Assembly: GCF_026013525.1 (NCBI RefSeq)
Contig: NZ_JAPDRA010000001.1
Span: forward strand, 845,056 to 909,055
DNA length: 64,000 bases
Direction of reading: 5' to 3'
Source: Sphingomonas canadensis
GTDB taxonomy: Bacteria; Pseudomonadota; Alphaproteobacteria; Sphingomonadales; Sphingomonadaceae
The translations under genes and the position numbers were made by a program. The number at the start of each line of letters is the position of its first letter. Position 1 is the stretch's first letter. This document shows positions 8,730 to 16,308 of this stretch, piece after piece. Below the pieces are notes generated by a model, which ran no database searches, was not told the origin of the DNA, and worked only from the letters and a program-made list of their open reading frames with translations.

Positions 8730-8743
8730 GCAACACCTGTTGC
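8730..8743. promoter_or_regulatory. Palindrome GCAACA-CC-TGTTGC upstream of the first TorF porin gene
   Basis: A perfect six-base dyad around a CC spacer, 159 bp upstream of the porin start codon. The same palindrome recurs in the leader of the second porin gene at 9703-9720, extended to eight-base arms. The surrounding 150 bp of the two leaders are also alignable. This looks like an operator or a duplicated promoter element; the binding protein is unknown. Confidence 0.6.
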
Positions 8744-8901
8744 CGTTTCCCAATTCCGTACAGCAAAACCTGTTGTGCGCCGCAACGCGATTCGGCATCA
8801 ATCGCCGCAGGACGCAGCCCGCGCGGTAAATCCTTTCGGGGAAAAGACGCGGCGCCGTCCGAACGCAGGCGGGAACCATCGGTCTACTCGAAAGGAATAC
8901 G

Positions 8902-9627
8902 ATGCGTTTCTCGAAGATCAGCATTGCGGCGCTCATGCTCGCCGCCGCCACCCCCGCCCTCGCGCAGGAGGAAACCGAATCCTCCAGCCCGATCACGATC
9001 TCCGGCTCGGCCACCGTCGTCAGCGACTATCGCTTCCGCGGTTTCAGCCAGTCGAACGAGGAAGTCGCGATCCAGGGCGGCATCACCGTCACCCATGATA
9101 GCGGCCTCTACGTCGGCACCTGGGGCTCGAGCATCGGCTTCGCCAACGGCACCGAGATCGACGTCTACGGCGGCTATTCGAAGGAGATCGTACCGGGCCT
9201 GACCGCCGATGTCGGCGCGACGCTGTACCTCTATCCGGGCACGTCGGGCAGCTCGATTATCGAACCCTATCTCTCGCTGAAGGGCACCGTCGGTCCCGCC
9301 ACGATCAAGGGTGGTATCGCCTGGGCTCCCAGCGGCCAGAATTCGCTCGGCGACGATGCGGGCGTCTATCTCTATTCGGACGTCGGCGTGGCCATTCCCA
9401 GCACGCCGATCACGCTGAAGGGGCACCTCGGCTATTCGAAGAGCGACAGCTTCCTGGGCGGCCTCGACGGTGAGGTGATCGATTATTCGATCGGCGCCGA
9501 CGTGACCTGGAAGGCGCTGACGCTGGGCATTTCCTACGTCAACACCGACGAGACGAAGATTGGCGGCTGGAAGGAAGCCATCGGCGCCGACGGTGCCGTG
9601 CTCTTCTCGATCGGCGCTGCCTTCTAA
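8902..9627 (+). CDS. TorF-family putative porin (copy 1)
   Basis: A 241-residue outer-membrane beta-barrel protein with a clear signal peptide (MRFSKISIAALMLAAATPAL, cleavage after ALA/QEE). The mature protein starts with SGSATVVSDYRFRGFSQS, which matches the start of the TorF/TIGR02001 family. Alternating hydrophobic and polar residues through the protein and the aromatic C-terminus (FSIGAAF) fit an outer-membrane barrel. The ribosome-binding site AAAGGA sits five bases before ATG. A paralogue follows in tandem at 9875-10639. Some family members are linked to transport of small molecules, but the substrate here is unknown. Confidence 0.85.
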   Translation: MRFSKISIAALMLAAATPALAQEETESSSPITISGSATVVSDYRFRGFSQSNEEVAIQGGITVTHDSGLYVGTWGSSIGFANGTEIDVYGGYSKEIVPGLTADVGATLYLYPGTSGSSIIEPYLSLKGTVGPATIKGGIAWAPSGQNSLGDDAGVYLYSDVGVAIPSTPITLKGHLGYSKSDSFLGGLDGEVIDYSIGADVTWKALTLGISYVNTDETKIGGWKEAIGADGAVLFSIGAAF

Positions 9628-9648
9628 TACGCGGCAGACCGATGCAAC

Positions 9649-9682
9649 GGCCGCGGGGCGGGATTCATCCCGGCCCGCGGCC
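9649..9682 (+). terminator. Strong stem-loop after porin copy 1
   Basis: GGCCGCGGG (9649-9657) pairs with CCCGCGGCC (9674-9682), and an inner GGGAT/ATCCC stem lies between. It begins 21 bp after the stop codon. No U-run follows, so it may terminate weakly or protect the mRNA 3' end. Confidence 0.6.
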
Positions 9683-9702
9683 ACGCATCCTATGGTGCAT
9701 TG

Positions 9703-9720
9703 TGGCAACACCTGTTGCCA
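9703..9720. promoter_or_regulatory. Palindrome TGGCAACACCTGTTGCCA upstream of the second TorF porin gene
   Basis: An 18-base dyad with eight-base arms around CC, identical at its core to the element at 8730-8743 and placed at a comparable distance (155 bp) from the start codon. The sequence TTTCC-C following it is also shared. It is a candidate operator common to both porin genes. Confidence 0.62.
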
Positions 9721-9874
9721 TTTCCCTATCCTGCGCAGCGCAAGCGGTTGTGCGGCGCAATGCGCGTCGGCAAAGCTCGCATTGCCGGACGAAAGCTGAG
9801 CCGGTCGTTCCCAGATATGCCGCGCCTTTCGGCAGCAGGCGGGAACGATCGCCATTCGGTTTGAAAGGGATATG

Positions 9875-10639
9875 ATGCGCTTCTCGATGATCACTCTTGC
9901 TGTGCTGATGCTGGTCGCTGCCACGCCTGCGATGGCGCAGGATGAGGCCGCCGTGGGAACTTCGGCGTTCACGGTCACGGGCGGCGCCACCGTCACCACC
10001 GACTATCGCTTCCGCGGCCTGTCGCAAACCGACAAGGATCCGGCGGTCCAGGTGAGCGTCAACCTCAACCACAGCTCAGGCTTCTACGCCGGCGCGTGGG
10101 CGTCGACGATCGACGACACCACCTCGCTGCCGGGTTACGGCGATGCCGAACTGGACCTTTATGCCGGTTACACCAAGACGTTCGACAACGGCGTCAGCGT
10201 CGACCTGGGCCTGCTCTACTATCTCTACCCGGTCGACAAGGCGACCGGCCTGGATACCGATTTCTTCGAGCCTTACGCTTCTGTGACCTACACGGTCGGC
10301 CCGGTGACCACGAAGGTCGGTGCCAACTATGCCTGGGGGGGGCAGAGCGGCCTCGGCGGCAACGATAGCCTGTACCTGCGCGGTGACGTGTCGGCCGCGA
10401 TCCCCGGCACCCCGCTGACCGCGCTGGGCCACCTGGGCTACACCAACGGCCAGCTCGGCATCCTCGCGCTGACCGACGACGACTATGTCGATTGGTCGCT
10501 GGGCCTCGAGGCTTCGCACGACTTCGTCAAGCTGGGCGTCCAGTATGTCGACACCAACATCAAGGACTTCGGCGTGGGCTGGTCGAAGGCCGTCGGCGCG
10601 AACAAGACGGTGCTGGGCTACCTGACCGTCAGCTTCTGA
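9875..10639 (+). CDS. TorF-family putative porin (copy 2)
   Basis: A 254-residue paralogue of the preceding gene. The signal peptide is MRFSMITLAVLMLVAATPAM with cleavage near AMA/QDE, and the mature protein has TGGATVTTDYRFRGLSQTD, aligning with copy 1. It ends YLTVSF, an aromatic outer-membrane C-terminus. Two in-frame ATGs (9872 and 9875) exist. The second is chosen because it aligns with copy 1 and gives better spacing from AAAGGG. Gene order, shared leader and similarity show a tandem duplication that included the regulatory region. Confidence 0.85.
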   Translation: MRFSMITLAVLMLVAATPAMAQDEAAVGTSAFTVTGGATVTTDYRFRGLSQTDKDPAVQVSVNLNHSSGFYAGAWASTIDDTTSLPGYGDAELDLYAGYTKTFDNGVSVDLGLLYYLYPVDKATGLDTDFFEPYASVTYTVGPVTTKVGANYAWGGQSGLGGNDSLYLRGDVSAAIPGTPLTALGHLGYTNGQLGILALTDDDYVDWSLGLEASHDFVKLGVQYVDTNIKDFGVGWSKAVGANKTVLGYLTVSF

Positions 10640-10660
10640 TCCGAAGCACGAACAAGCGAG

Positions 10661-10687
10661 GGGGCGGACCTGTGGGACTGCCCCTTT
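10661..10687 (+). terminator. Probable terminator after porin copy 2
   Basis: GGGGCGG (10661-10667) pairs with CTGCCCC (10678-10684) with one G-U pair, followed by TTT. It lies 21 bp after the stop codon and ends seven bases before the left end of the insertion element. Confidence 0.55.
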
Positions 10688-10693
10688 GGACAT

Positions 10694-10711
10694 TATCCCC
10701 TTCGCATACGT
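10694..10711 (+). repeat. Left terminal inverted repeat of the insertion element
   Basis: TATCCCCTTCGCATACGT. It matches the reverse complement of 12672-12689 at 17 of 18 positions. Confidence 0.8.
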
Positions 10712-10736
10712 AGAGCAAGCTGGCATAAACTGGGGC

Positions 10737-11635
10737 ATGAGCAAGCCGCAGACCGTCCGCCAGTTCTTCGCGCAGTTCCCGGATGACGAGGCGTGCCTCA
10801 CGCATCTGTTCAACGTCCGGTTCGGCCAGGGCTATGAGTGCCCCTCGTGCGGACGGCCTTCCAACTGGTATCGCATCAAGGCGGAGCGGGCTTACTCGTG
10901 CCAGTGGTGCGGCCATCACCTGCACCCCACGGTGGGCACGCCGTTCGAAAAGACGCGCACCCCGCTGCAACTGTGGTTCTACGCGATCTACCTCTTCACC
11001 ACGACGCGCAACGGTGTCGCGGCCAAGGAGCTGCAACGCCAGCTTGGCGTCACCTACAAAACGGCGTGGCGCATGGCCGGGCTGATCCGCGAGCATATGG
11101 TGGACGTGGACGGCGCACGCTGCTGGGCGGCGGATGCAAGACCGTGGAGATTGACGAAACGCTGATCGGCGGCAAGCGCCCCGGCGCCGGGCACGGCAAT
11201 TACCGCGACAACAAGACCGTGGTTCTCGGCATGGTCGAGCGCGGCGGTGAAGTCGCCACCGCGATCGTCCCGGACGTGAAGAAGGGCAGCCTGTTTCCGC
11301 CGATCGCGGCCAATGTCGCGAAGGGCACCATGATCCATACGGACCAACTCAATGGCTACCGCGCGCTACCGACGATCGGCATGGGCTACACGCACGCCAG
11401 CGTGAACCATAACCGCGACGAATGGGCGCGCGGCGATTGTCATGTGCAGACCATCGAAGGCTTCTGGGCTCAGTTGAAGCGTGCCATCAGCGGCACGTAC
11501 ATTCACGTCTCGGGCAAGCACCTGTGGAAGTACGCGAAGGAAGCGGAGTACCGCTTCAACCGTCGCGATTGCGCCGCTTCGATGTTGACGGAGCTGCTTT
11601 CGACGTATGGGCCATTGCCGTCACGGCGCGGTTGA
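10737..11635 (+). pseudogene. IS1595-family (ISXO2-like) transposase, frameshifted
   Basis: The first part (ATG at 10737) encodes an N-terminal zinc ribbon, CPSCGRP and CQWCGHH, then a helix-turn-helix-like LQRQLGVTYKTAWRM segment. It continues in frame to about 11116 (REHMVDVDGA). The rest is in a different frame from about 11117: TLLGGGCKTVEIDETLIGG, with the first catalytic Asp in EIDET, the second in HTDQLNGY, and the third acidic residue in QTIEGFWAQLKR, ending at 11635. Joining the frames needs one extra base (or a -1 slip) near 11117. No slippery heptamer is visible, so a point deletion is the simplest reading. The last 80 bases are overlapped antisense by a passenger gene. Confidence 0.82.
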
Positions 11636-11729
11636 AGGCGGCGTCGTCGCCGGGGGGCGTGTCCGCGTCCCGGTCCTTAGCGAACTGGTCTAGCTTCCCC
11701 GCTTCGCGGGCTTCACGCAGCGTCGCCAA
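11556..11729 (-). CDS. Small passenger protein of the insertion element, 57 residues
   Basis: The protein starts at a TTG codon (11729) placed five bases after GGAGG within the end of the larger passenger gene. It reads MATLREAREAGKLDQFAKD, then a GDDAAFNRAVTAMA segment and a basic C-terminus. The sequence is charged, helical, cytosolic and has natural composition. Its start overlaps the 3' end of the upstream gene by 17 bp, so translation is probably coupled. Its 3' end runs antisense into the transposase. I recall similar short MATLREA-type proteins accompanying accessory genes, but I cannot name a function. Confidence 0.6.
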   Translation of the reverse strand: MATLREAREAGKLDQFAKDRDADTPPGDDAAFNRAVTAMAHTSKAAPSTSKRRNRDG

Positions 11730-12561
11730 TCTCACCTCCGAAATTAAGGATAACGATCCTCTCCAAATCGCCAGCGCGATACGCCAGCTTCGCGTCAACG
11801 CTTATCATCGCCTTTTTGGCTCCGGCGACCGCGTATGGATTATTCTCCACCTCGGCGTTGAAGAATCCGGTTCGGAACGGGTGGACAACGCTGAGCTTGC
11901 GATTGTGGAAAACGTAGCCATCCGTTTGCAGACTGAGGCGCGTTAGATCGGTCCACTCCAGTTCGGCCTTCGCCCGAATAATCTCTGCATCGCGCTCCGT
12001 CGCTTCGATGCGCTCTTGCTTCGGTGCCCAAAACCATAGCCGCTTCACGGTGCGCCCCACAGGGGCCACGGCCTGCACCATGGGAGCACTCGTCTTGGGT
12101 AGATGGTGCATTAGCAAAGCCTGCATCCCCATCATTTCGGTGTGTCGATGATCCTCGACCTGCTGAAATAAGTCAGCCTGTCTCTGGGCCATGTTAGCGA
12201 CGTGCTGCATGGCTTGCTCCGCTTCCGAAGTTTTCCCCGTGTGGTACGCCAGCAATCCTCGGAACCAGGTCGTCAAAGCATCCGCGCCATTCGGACCGAA
12301 TATCTGCCAGCCAATTTGGAAAAGTCCCGCAGCCTCTTGGATCGTAACGGGAATAGTAACGGTGCCCGATTGCGGTTCGTGAGCCTTCACAACCAGCGGG
12401 GCGCGCTCCCCCTTTTTGGGAAGCCTTTGCTCGACACCGATAATCAACAAGTCGGAGATTAGGCGATCTATCCCTTGAAGGGACTCGCCTAGCAACCGCA
12501 TGTCGATTGCATGGCTGTCCGCATCCCCTCCATCGTATTTGATGATGAAAGTATCCGACAC
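11713..12561 (-). CDS. Passenger gene of the insertion element, unknown function (282 residues)
   Basis: The start is a GTG (12561) five bases after GGGAGG; a TTG at 12579 is possible. The N-terminus FIIKYDGGDADSHAIDMRLL is strand-like with acidic patches. A central segment, QIGWQIFGPNGADALTTWF, is hydrophobic enough for one membrane-associated helix. The following HRHTEMMGMQALLMHH stretch is His/Met-rich. The C-terminal half is strand-rich (VFHNRKLSVVHPFRTGFF). I do not recognise a characterised family. GC content and codon use are clearly lower than in neighbouring chromosomal genes, as expected for cargo. It is convergent with the transposase and inside the same terminal repeats. Confidence 0.8.
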   Translation of the reverse strand: MSDTFIIKYDGGDADSHAIDMRLLGESLQGIDRLISDLLIIGVEQRLPKKGERAPLVVKAHEPQSGTVTIPVTIQEAAGLFQIGWQIFGPNGADALTTWFRGLLAYHTGKTSEAEQAMQHVANMAQRQADLFQQVEDHRHTEMMGMQALLMHHLPKTSAPMVQAVAPVGRTVKRLWFWAPKQERIEATERDAEIIRAKAELEWTDLTRLSLQTDGYVFHNRKLSVVHPFRTGFFNAEVENNPYAVAGAKKAMISVDAKLAYRAGDLERIVILNFGGEIGDAA

Positions 12562-12671
12562 CGGTAGCCTCCCCCACAAGTTGGCGGGAAGCTACGGTGC
12601 AATCGCAGAATATGTCAAAGGACCGTTCCATTTAGCGCCTACAGCGCTAACACATCCCGCAATCCCGATTC

Positions 12672-12689
12672 ACGTATGCCAAGGGGATA
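12672..12689 (-). repeat. Right terminal inverted repeat of the insertion element
   Basis: On the minus strand this reads TATCCCCTTGGCATACGT, the partner of the left repeat with one mismatch. One base after it begins the sequence of the truncated regulator gene. Confidence 0.8.
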
Positions 12690-12690
12690 G

Positions 12691-12858
12691 ATGCCGGCGC
12701 AGCTCCTGGGCGTCTCGCGCCAGACGATCAACGCCGTCGAGACCGATAAATACGACCCAAGCCTGCCGCTCGCGATGCGGATGGCGAAGCTGTTTGGAGT
12801 GCCGATCGATGCAATCTTCCTCGACGACTGGGAGCCGCCGCACCGTGAAGATGCCTGA
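12691..12858 (+). pseudogene. XRE/Cro-type HTH regulator, N-terminus removed by the insertion element
   Basis: The remaining 55 codons read QLLGVSRQTINAVETDKY and then DPSLPLAMRMAKLFGVPIDA, the second half of the small YozG/YgzD-like HTH regulators of about 65-75 residues. In intact members roughly 15-20 residues (K-x-R-LRAE-RGWSQA-type) precede this point. Here the codon immediately before the ATG is a TAG contributed by the element end. The recognition helix SRQTINAVE survives but the first helix of the HTH is gone, so the protein is unlikely to bind DNA. Its stop overlaps the start of the membrane gene downstream, the usual operon arrangement for this regulator type. Confidence 0.8.
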
Positions 12859-13735
12859 GAACCGCGTTACCCGTTCGCTGCTGCGAATGATGGGCGGCGC
12901 CGTGATCGGCGCCGGCGTGATCTGGGTGCTGGACACCACCCGCGCGCTTCATGCCGTCGCGACCTGGCAGCCGGAGGAGATCGTCTCCACCGTACTGGGC
13001 GGCATGCTGATGATGGTGGCGCTGATCACGGGGGGCTTTTCCACCAGCCGCCCGGGCTATCGCGCGCTCACCGACGAGGGGCTGGGCGAGCCGGTGACCG
13101 GCCGGATGCTCTCCACGCTGCGGCGTCAGGCGGTGATCACGGGCATCCTGGGGCTGATGATGGTGGTGCCCCCGGCCGCGGCGCACGCGGGCTATGCGGG
13201 CGCGGCGGCTGCGCTGCCGCTGGTGGTGCTGGGGCTGCTCACGCTGGCGACGGTCTGGATCCATTTCGGCCTGTGGCGCGAGAGCGACGAGCTGACGCGC
13301 GCGGTATCGCGCGAATCGGGCTATGCCAGCTTCGTCTCGGCCGGAACCGCGCTGTTCGCCTGGGCGGTGCTGGAAAAGCTCGCGCTGGTGCCCGCGATCG
13401 ATAGCTGGATGACCATGACCGCGATGATGGCGATTTCGCTGGCGGTATCGATTTCGTCGCGTTCCGCCGCGGGCTGGTGGGCCGTTGAGGGCGCGGCCGG
13501 GCCGCCGTGCCCGGCTTCAGGGGGTGCGGCGGACGTAGAGCAGCCGGTGCCGCCCGCTGGTGCCCAGCGGCTGGCGCAGCGCGAGCGTATAGTCGCGCTC
13601 CAGCACGAACCGCATGAAGCGCCACGCCTCCGGATCGGCCTCCGCGAAGGGGAAGCCATCGTGGGTGACCACCATCCCCGGCCGTTCCTGTACCATCACC
13701 CGCGCCAGTTCCATGCGCGGATCGATCCCCAGTGA
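12851..13735 (+). CDS. Polytopic membrane protein partnered with the HTH regulator; C-terminus possibly aberrant
   Basis: The protein starts MPENRVTRSLLRMMGGAVIG and has about six hydrophobic segments in its first 210 residues (GGAVIGAGVIWVL, VLGGMLMMVALITGGF, AVITGILGLMMVVP, AALPLVVLGLLTLATVWI, SAGTALFAWAVLEKL, MTAMMAISLAVSI). Small HTH regulators of this type are commonly encoded next to such membrane proteins of unknown function. From about 13490 the frame continues for some 83 residues of Arg/Pro/His-rich sequence, antisense to the 3' end of the glycosyltransferase gene, until 13735. A stop in the neighbouring frame at 13486-13488 would give a normal convergent boundary 28 bp from that gene, so a one-base frameshift near the 3' end is likely. 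Confidence 0.7.
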   Translation: MPENRVTRSLLRMMGGAVIGAGVIWVLDTTRALHAVATWQPEEIVSTVLGGMLMMVALITGGFSTSRPGYRALTDEGLGEPVTGRMLSTLRRQAVITGILGLMMVVPPAAAHAGYAGAAAALPLVVLGLLTLATVWIHFGLWRESDELTRAVSRESGYASFVSAGTALFAWAVLEKLALVPAIDSWMTMTAMMAISLAVSISSRSAAGWWAVEGAAGPPCPASGGAADVEQPVPPAGAQRLAQRERIVALQHEPHEAPRLRIGLREGEAIVGDHHPRPFLYHHPRQFHARIDPQ

Positions 13736-15016
13736 TGCCGCGTCGCGCGATTCGCTGAGCAGCGTGGGGAAGTTGTAGCGCGTCGGGATGCACGCGCCGC
13801 TGAGCAGATAGATCGCCGGATCGCCGCTGAACACGAACAGGCAGTCGGGCCGCGGCGCGCCGATCGCGGCGATCAGCGTGCGCATCTCCTCCGGCCCGCC
13901 GCGCCGCACGCGCGCGTCGGCAACCAGCTTCGCGCCCATCACCAGCGCAAAGCCGATCACCGCGATCGCCACGGGAGCGATCCGGATGCGCCTGGCCCGC
14001 GGCCCGCCGGGCACGGCCCACAGCCAGGCGAACGCCGGCGCCGCGACGATCGTGAAGGGCACCAGCAGCGGCAGCGCATAATGATCGTGATAGGTGCCGA
14101 ACAGCGCGACCGAGAGCGCCGCCGCGATCGCCCAGCCGCACAGGAAACGCTGTGCCGCGCGCGCGCCCTCCGCCGGGCGCATCAGCCCGCCTGCCAGCGC
14201 GGCGGCGGCCAGCGGCAGGATGCGCAGCACGATCCGCAGGATCCGCCGGATCAGCTCGGCGCCCTCCGGCGCGGCACGCAGGAACACCGATTCGAAATTG
14301 GTGAAGACAAAGGCCGCGCCATGCCCATGGGCGGCGAACCACGCCCAGACGATGCCCGTGGGCACCAGCGCGATCGCAGCCCAAACCGCGCCTGCCGCGA
14401 TCACCAGCAGTGGCCTGGCGCCGCGCCGCCACGTCGCCAGCATCAGTGCCAGCCCGAAATACAGCCCCTCGCCGATTACCGAATATTTGACCTGGATCGC
14501 CACGCCCAGCAGCAGCATTGCCGCGCCGCCCAGATCGAACAGCGTGCGCCCGCGCCCGGGCCGCGTGATCGCATGCAGCACCAGCCAGGCCGCGCCCGCG
14601 ACGATCGCGTTGTAGAAGGCCGGCGCCTGCCCGCCCTCGCCGCCGAACAGGTGCAGCCCGGCCAGATAGGCGACGCCCGCCGCGATCGCCCCCCGCCGCG
14701 GCGCGATCTGCTCCGCGATGCGAACGATCATCCATGCGGTGGCCGCGGCGAACAGCGTGGCGACGATCTGGTACTGGATCACGCCATCGCCGCCCAGGAA
14801 GCGGATCAGGTAATAGATCAGGAACAGCCCGGCCGGCTTGCGGTCCCAGAAATCGGCGTAGGGCAGCGCGCCCTGATGCATCCGGTCGCCGACCAGCAGG
14901 TAGAACTGCTCGTCGATCTGCATCGCCGGATTGCCGAACAGCGGCGCGCGCAGGGCGAGCGCGAGCAGGATCAGCCCCGCCGCCTCGGCGATGTATCGCC
15001 GCTGCGTCCCGGTCAT
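13517..15016 (-). CDS. GT39/ArnT-like membrane glycosyltransferase
   Basis: A 499-residue polytopic protein with about ten membrane segments. Near the N-terminus it has QIDEQFYLLVGDRMHQG and then LPYADFWDRKPAGLF. The DE pair after the first helix is the GT-C catalytic acidic motif in periplasmic loop 1, and Y-D-x-KP is typical of the ArnT/PMT family. Enzymes of this fold transfer sugars from polyprenyl-phosphate carriers to lipids or proteins on the periplasmic side. It ends with a soluble periplasmic domain. It follows dnaN on the same strand after 31 bp and may be read from the same transcript. Acceptor and donor are unknown. Confidence 0.82.
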   Translation of the reverse strand: MTGTQRRYIAEAAGLILLALALRAPLFGNPAMQIDEQFYLLVGDRMHQGALPYADFWDRKPAGLFLIYYLIRFLGGDGVIQYQIVATLFAAATAWMIVRIAEQIAPRRGAIAAGVAYLAGLHLFGGEGGQAPAFYNAIVAGAAWLVLHAITRPGRGRTLFDLGGAAMLLLGVAIQVKYSVIGEGLYFGLALMLATWRRGARPLLVIAAGAVWAAIALVPTGIVWAWFAAHGHGAAFVFTNFESVFLRAAPEGAELIRRILRIVLRILPLAAAALAGGLMRPAEGARAAQRFLCGWAIAAALSVALFGTYHDHYALPLLVPFTIVAAPAFAWLWAVPGGPRARRIRIAPVAIAVIGFALVMGAKLVADARVRRGGPEEMRTLIAAIGAPRPDCLFVFSGDPAIYLLSGACIPTRYNFPTLLSESRDAASLGIDPRMELARVMVQERPGMVVTHDGFPFAEADPEAWRFMRFVLERDYTLALRQPLGTSGRHRLLYVRRTP

Positions 15017-15047
15017 CGCGATGTGCCTGTGGTTGCCGTGCGCGCGA

Positions 15048-16160
15048 TCAGACGCGCATCGGCATCAGCACGTAGAGCGCGGGCGACTTGTCGTTCTCGC
15101 GGATCAGCGTGGGCGCCGCGGCATCGGCAAGGTGGACCTCCACCAGATCGCCCTCGATCTGGCCCAGGATGTCCATCAGATACTTGCTGTTGAATCCGAT
15201 CTCGAACGGCGCGGCGGCATAGTCGCCGGGCACTTCCTCGGCCGCGGTGCCGTTTTCGGGGCTGGTGACGGAGAGCGTCACCTTGTCGCGGTCCAGCGCC
15301 ATCTTCACCGCGCGCGTCTTCTCGGTCGCGATGGTGGAGACGCGGTCCACCCCCTCCATGAAGCTGCGCGGATCGAGCTTCAGCAGCTTGTCGTTGCCGG
15401 TCGGGATGACGCGGCTGTAATCGGGGAAGGTCCCGTCGATCAGCTTGGAGGTCAGGATCGCCTGGCCCAGGTCGAAGCGGATCTTCGAGCCGGAAAGCGA
15501 TACGCCGACCGATCCGTCCACCTCGTCCAGCAGCTTGCGCAGCTCGGCCACGCATTTGCGTGGCACGATCACGTCGGGCATCGCCTCGGCGCCGTCGGGC
15601 CGCGCCACCGTGACGCGCGCCAGCCGGTGGCCGTCGGTGGCGGCGGCGCGCAGCAGCGGCACCGCCTCGTCCGTCACGTGCAGGAAGATGCCGTTCAGAT
15701 AATAGCGCGTCTCCTCGGTGGAGATGGCGAAGCGCGTCTTGTCGATGATCTGCTTCAGCGTCTCGGCCGGCAGCTCGAAGCTGGTGGGCAGCTCGCCCTC
15801 GGCGATCACCGGGAAATCGTCGCGCGGCAGCGTGGCGAGCGTGAAGCGCGCGCGGCCGGCGGTGATGACGATGCGGCCCTCGGCGGCGTGCAGCTCCACC
15901 TGCGAACCTTCGGGGAGCTTGCGCACGATGTCGAACAGCGTGTGCGCGGAAACGGTGGTCGCGCCCGGCTGGTCCACCGCGGCGGCGATCGTCTCGTCGA
16001 TCTGCAGGTCCAGGTCGGTCGCCATCAGGCGCAGCGATCCGCCGCCCTGCGCCTCGATCAGGACGTTGGAGAGGATCGGGATGGTGTTCCGCCGCTCGAC
16101 CACCGACTGGACGTGGGACAGCCCCTTCAGCAAAGTCGCGCGTTCGATCGTCGCCTTCAT
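15048..16160 (-). CDS. dnaN: DNA polymerase III beta subunit (sliding clamp)
   Basis: A 370-residue protein, the standard clamp length, starting MKATIERATLLKGLSHVQSV. Recognisable landmarks are RRNTIPILSNVLI, LMATDLDLQI, FDIVRKLPEGSQV, LPRDDFPVI, ISTEETRYYLNGIFLH, ATDGHRLA and the C-terminal YVLMPMRV, which ends the clamp domain. It forms the ring that tethers polymerase III to DNA. The ATG at 16160 aligns with known DnaN N-termini; longer in-frame sequence upstream is not homologous. A terminator for the upstream outer-membrane gene lies at 16236-16265, so dnaN has its own promoter. Confidence 0.97.
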   Translation of the reverse strand: MKATIERATLLKGLSHVQSVVERRNTIPILSNVLIEAQGGGSLRLMATDLDLQIDETIAAAVDQPGATTVSAHTLFDIVRKLPEGSQVELHAAEGRIVITAGRARFTLATLPRDDFPVIAEGELPTSFELPAETLKQIIDKTRFAISTEETRYYLNGIFLHVTDEAVPLLRAAATDGHRLARVTVARPDGAEAMPDVIVPRKCVAELRKLLDEVDGSVGVSLSGSKIRFDLGQAILTSKLIDGTFPDYSRVIPTGNDKLLKLDPRSFMEGVDRVSTIATEKTRAVKMALDRDKVTLSVTSPENGTAAEEVPGDYAAAPFEIGFNSKYLMDILGQIEGDLVEVHLADAAAPTLIRENDKSPALYVLMPMRV

Positions 16161-16235
16161 GCTTCTCAAACCCCCGGGGAGCTCTGCCCATTCCGCCTGG
16201 TGCGCAAGGGGCGTTGGCCGTTCATCCTTAACGCG

Positions 16236-16265
16236 AAAAAGGGCCGGAGCAAGCCGCTCCGGCCC
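16236..16265 (-). terminator. Rho-independent terminator of the outer-membrane protein gene
   Basis: On the minus strand GGGCCGGAGC pairs with GCTCCGGCCC around a GGCTT loop, followed directly by TTTTT. It lies 43 bp after the stop codon of the barrel-protein gene at 16309. Confidence 0.9.
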
Positions 16266-16308
16266 TGGTTTCGGTGCATAAGTGACGCTTGTGCGCCACT
16301 GGGATGCA

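Larger units (their letters stand above)
10694..12689. mobile_element. Insertion element, IS1595-type transposase plus passenger genes, 1996 bp
   Basis: The ends are defined by an 18-bp inverted repeat: TATCCCCTTCGCATACGT at 10694-10711 and, on the other strand, TATCCCCTTGGCATACGT ending at 12689, with one mismatch. Between them lie a transposase of the ISXO2/IS1595 type on the plus strand and two genes on the minus strand. IS1595-family elements normally make 8-bp target duplications, but the bases flanking this element (TTGGACAT and GATGCCGG) do not match. On the right side the element abuts a regulator gene lacking its 5' end. Both facts point to a deletion or rearrangement after insertion. 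Confidence 0.8.

Noticed and set aside
10694..12689. 8-bp target-site duplication at the element ends
   Set aside because: Flanking octamers TTGGACAT and GATGCCGG differ; no duplication can be claimed.
15048..16160. Replication origin near dnaN
   Set aside because: No dnaA gene, DnaA-box cluster or AT-rich unwinding region is visible around dnaN.
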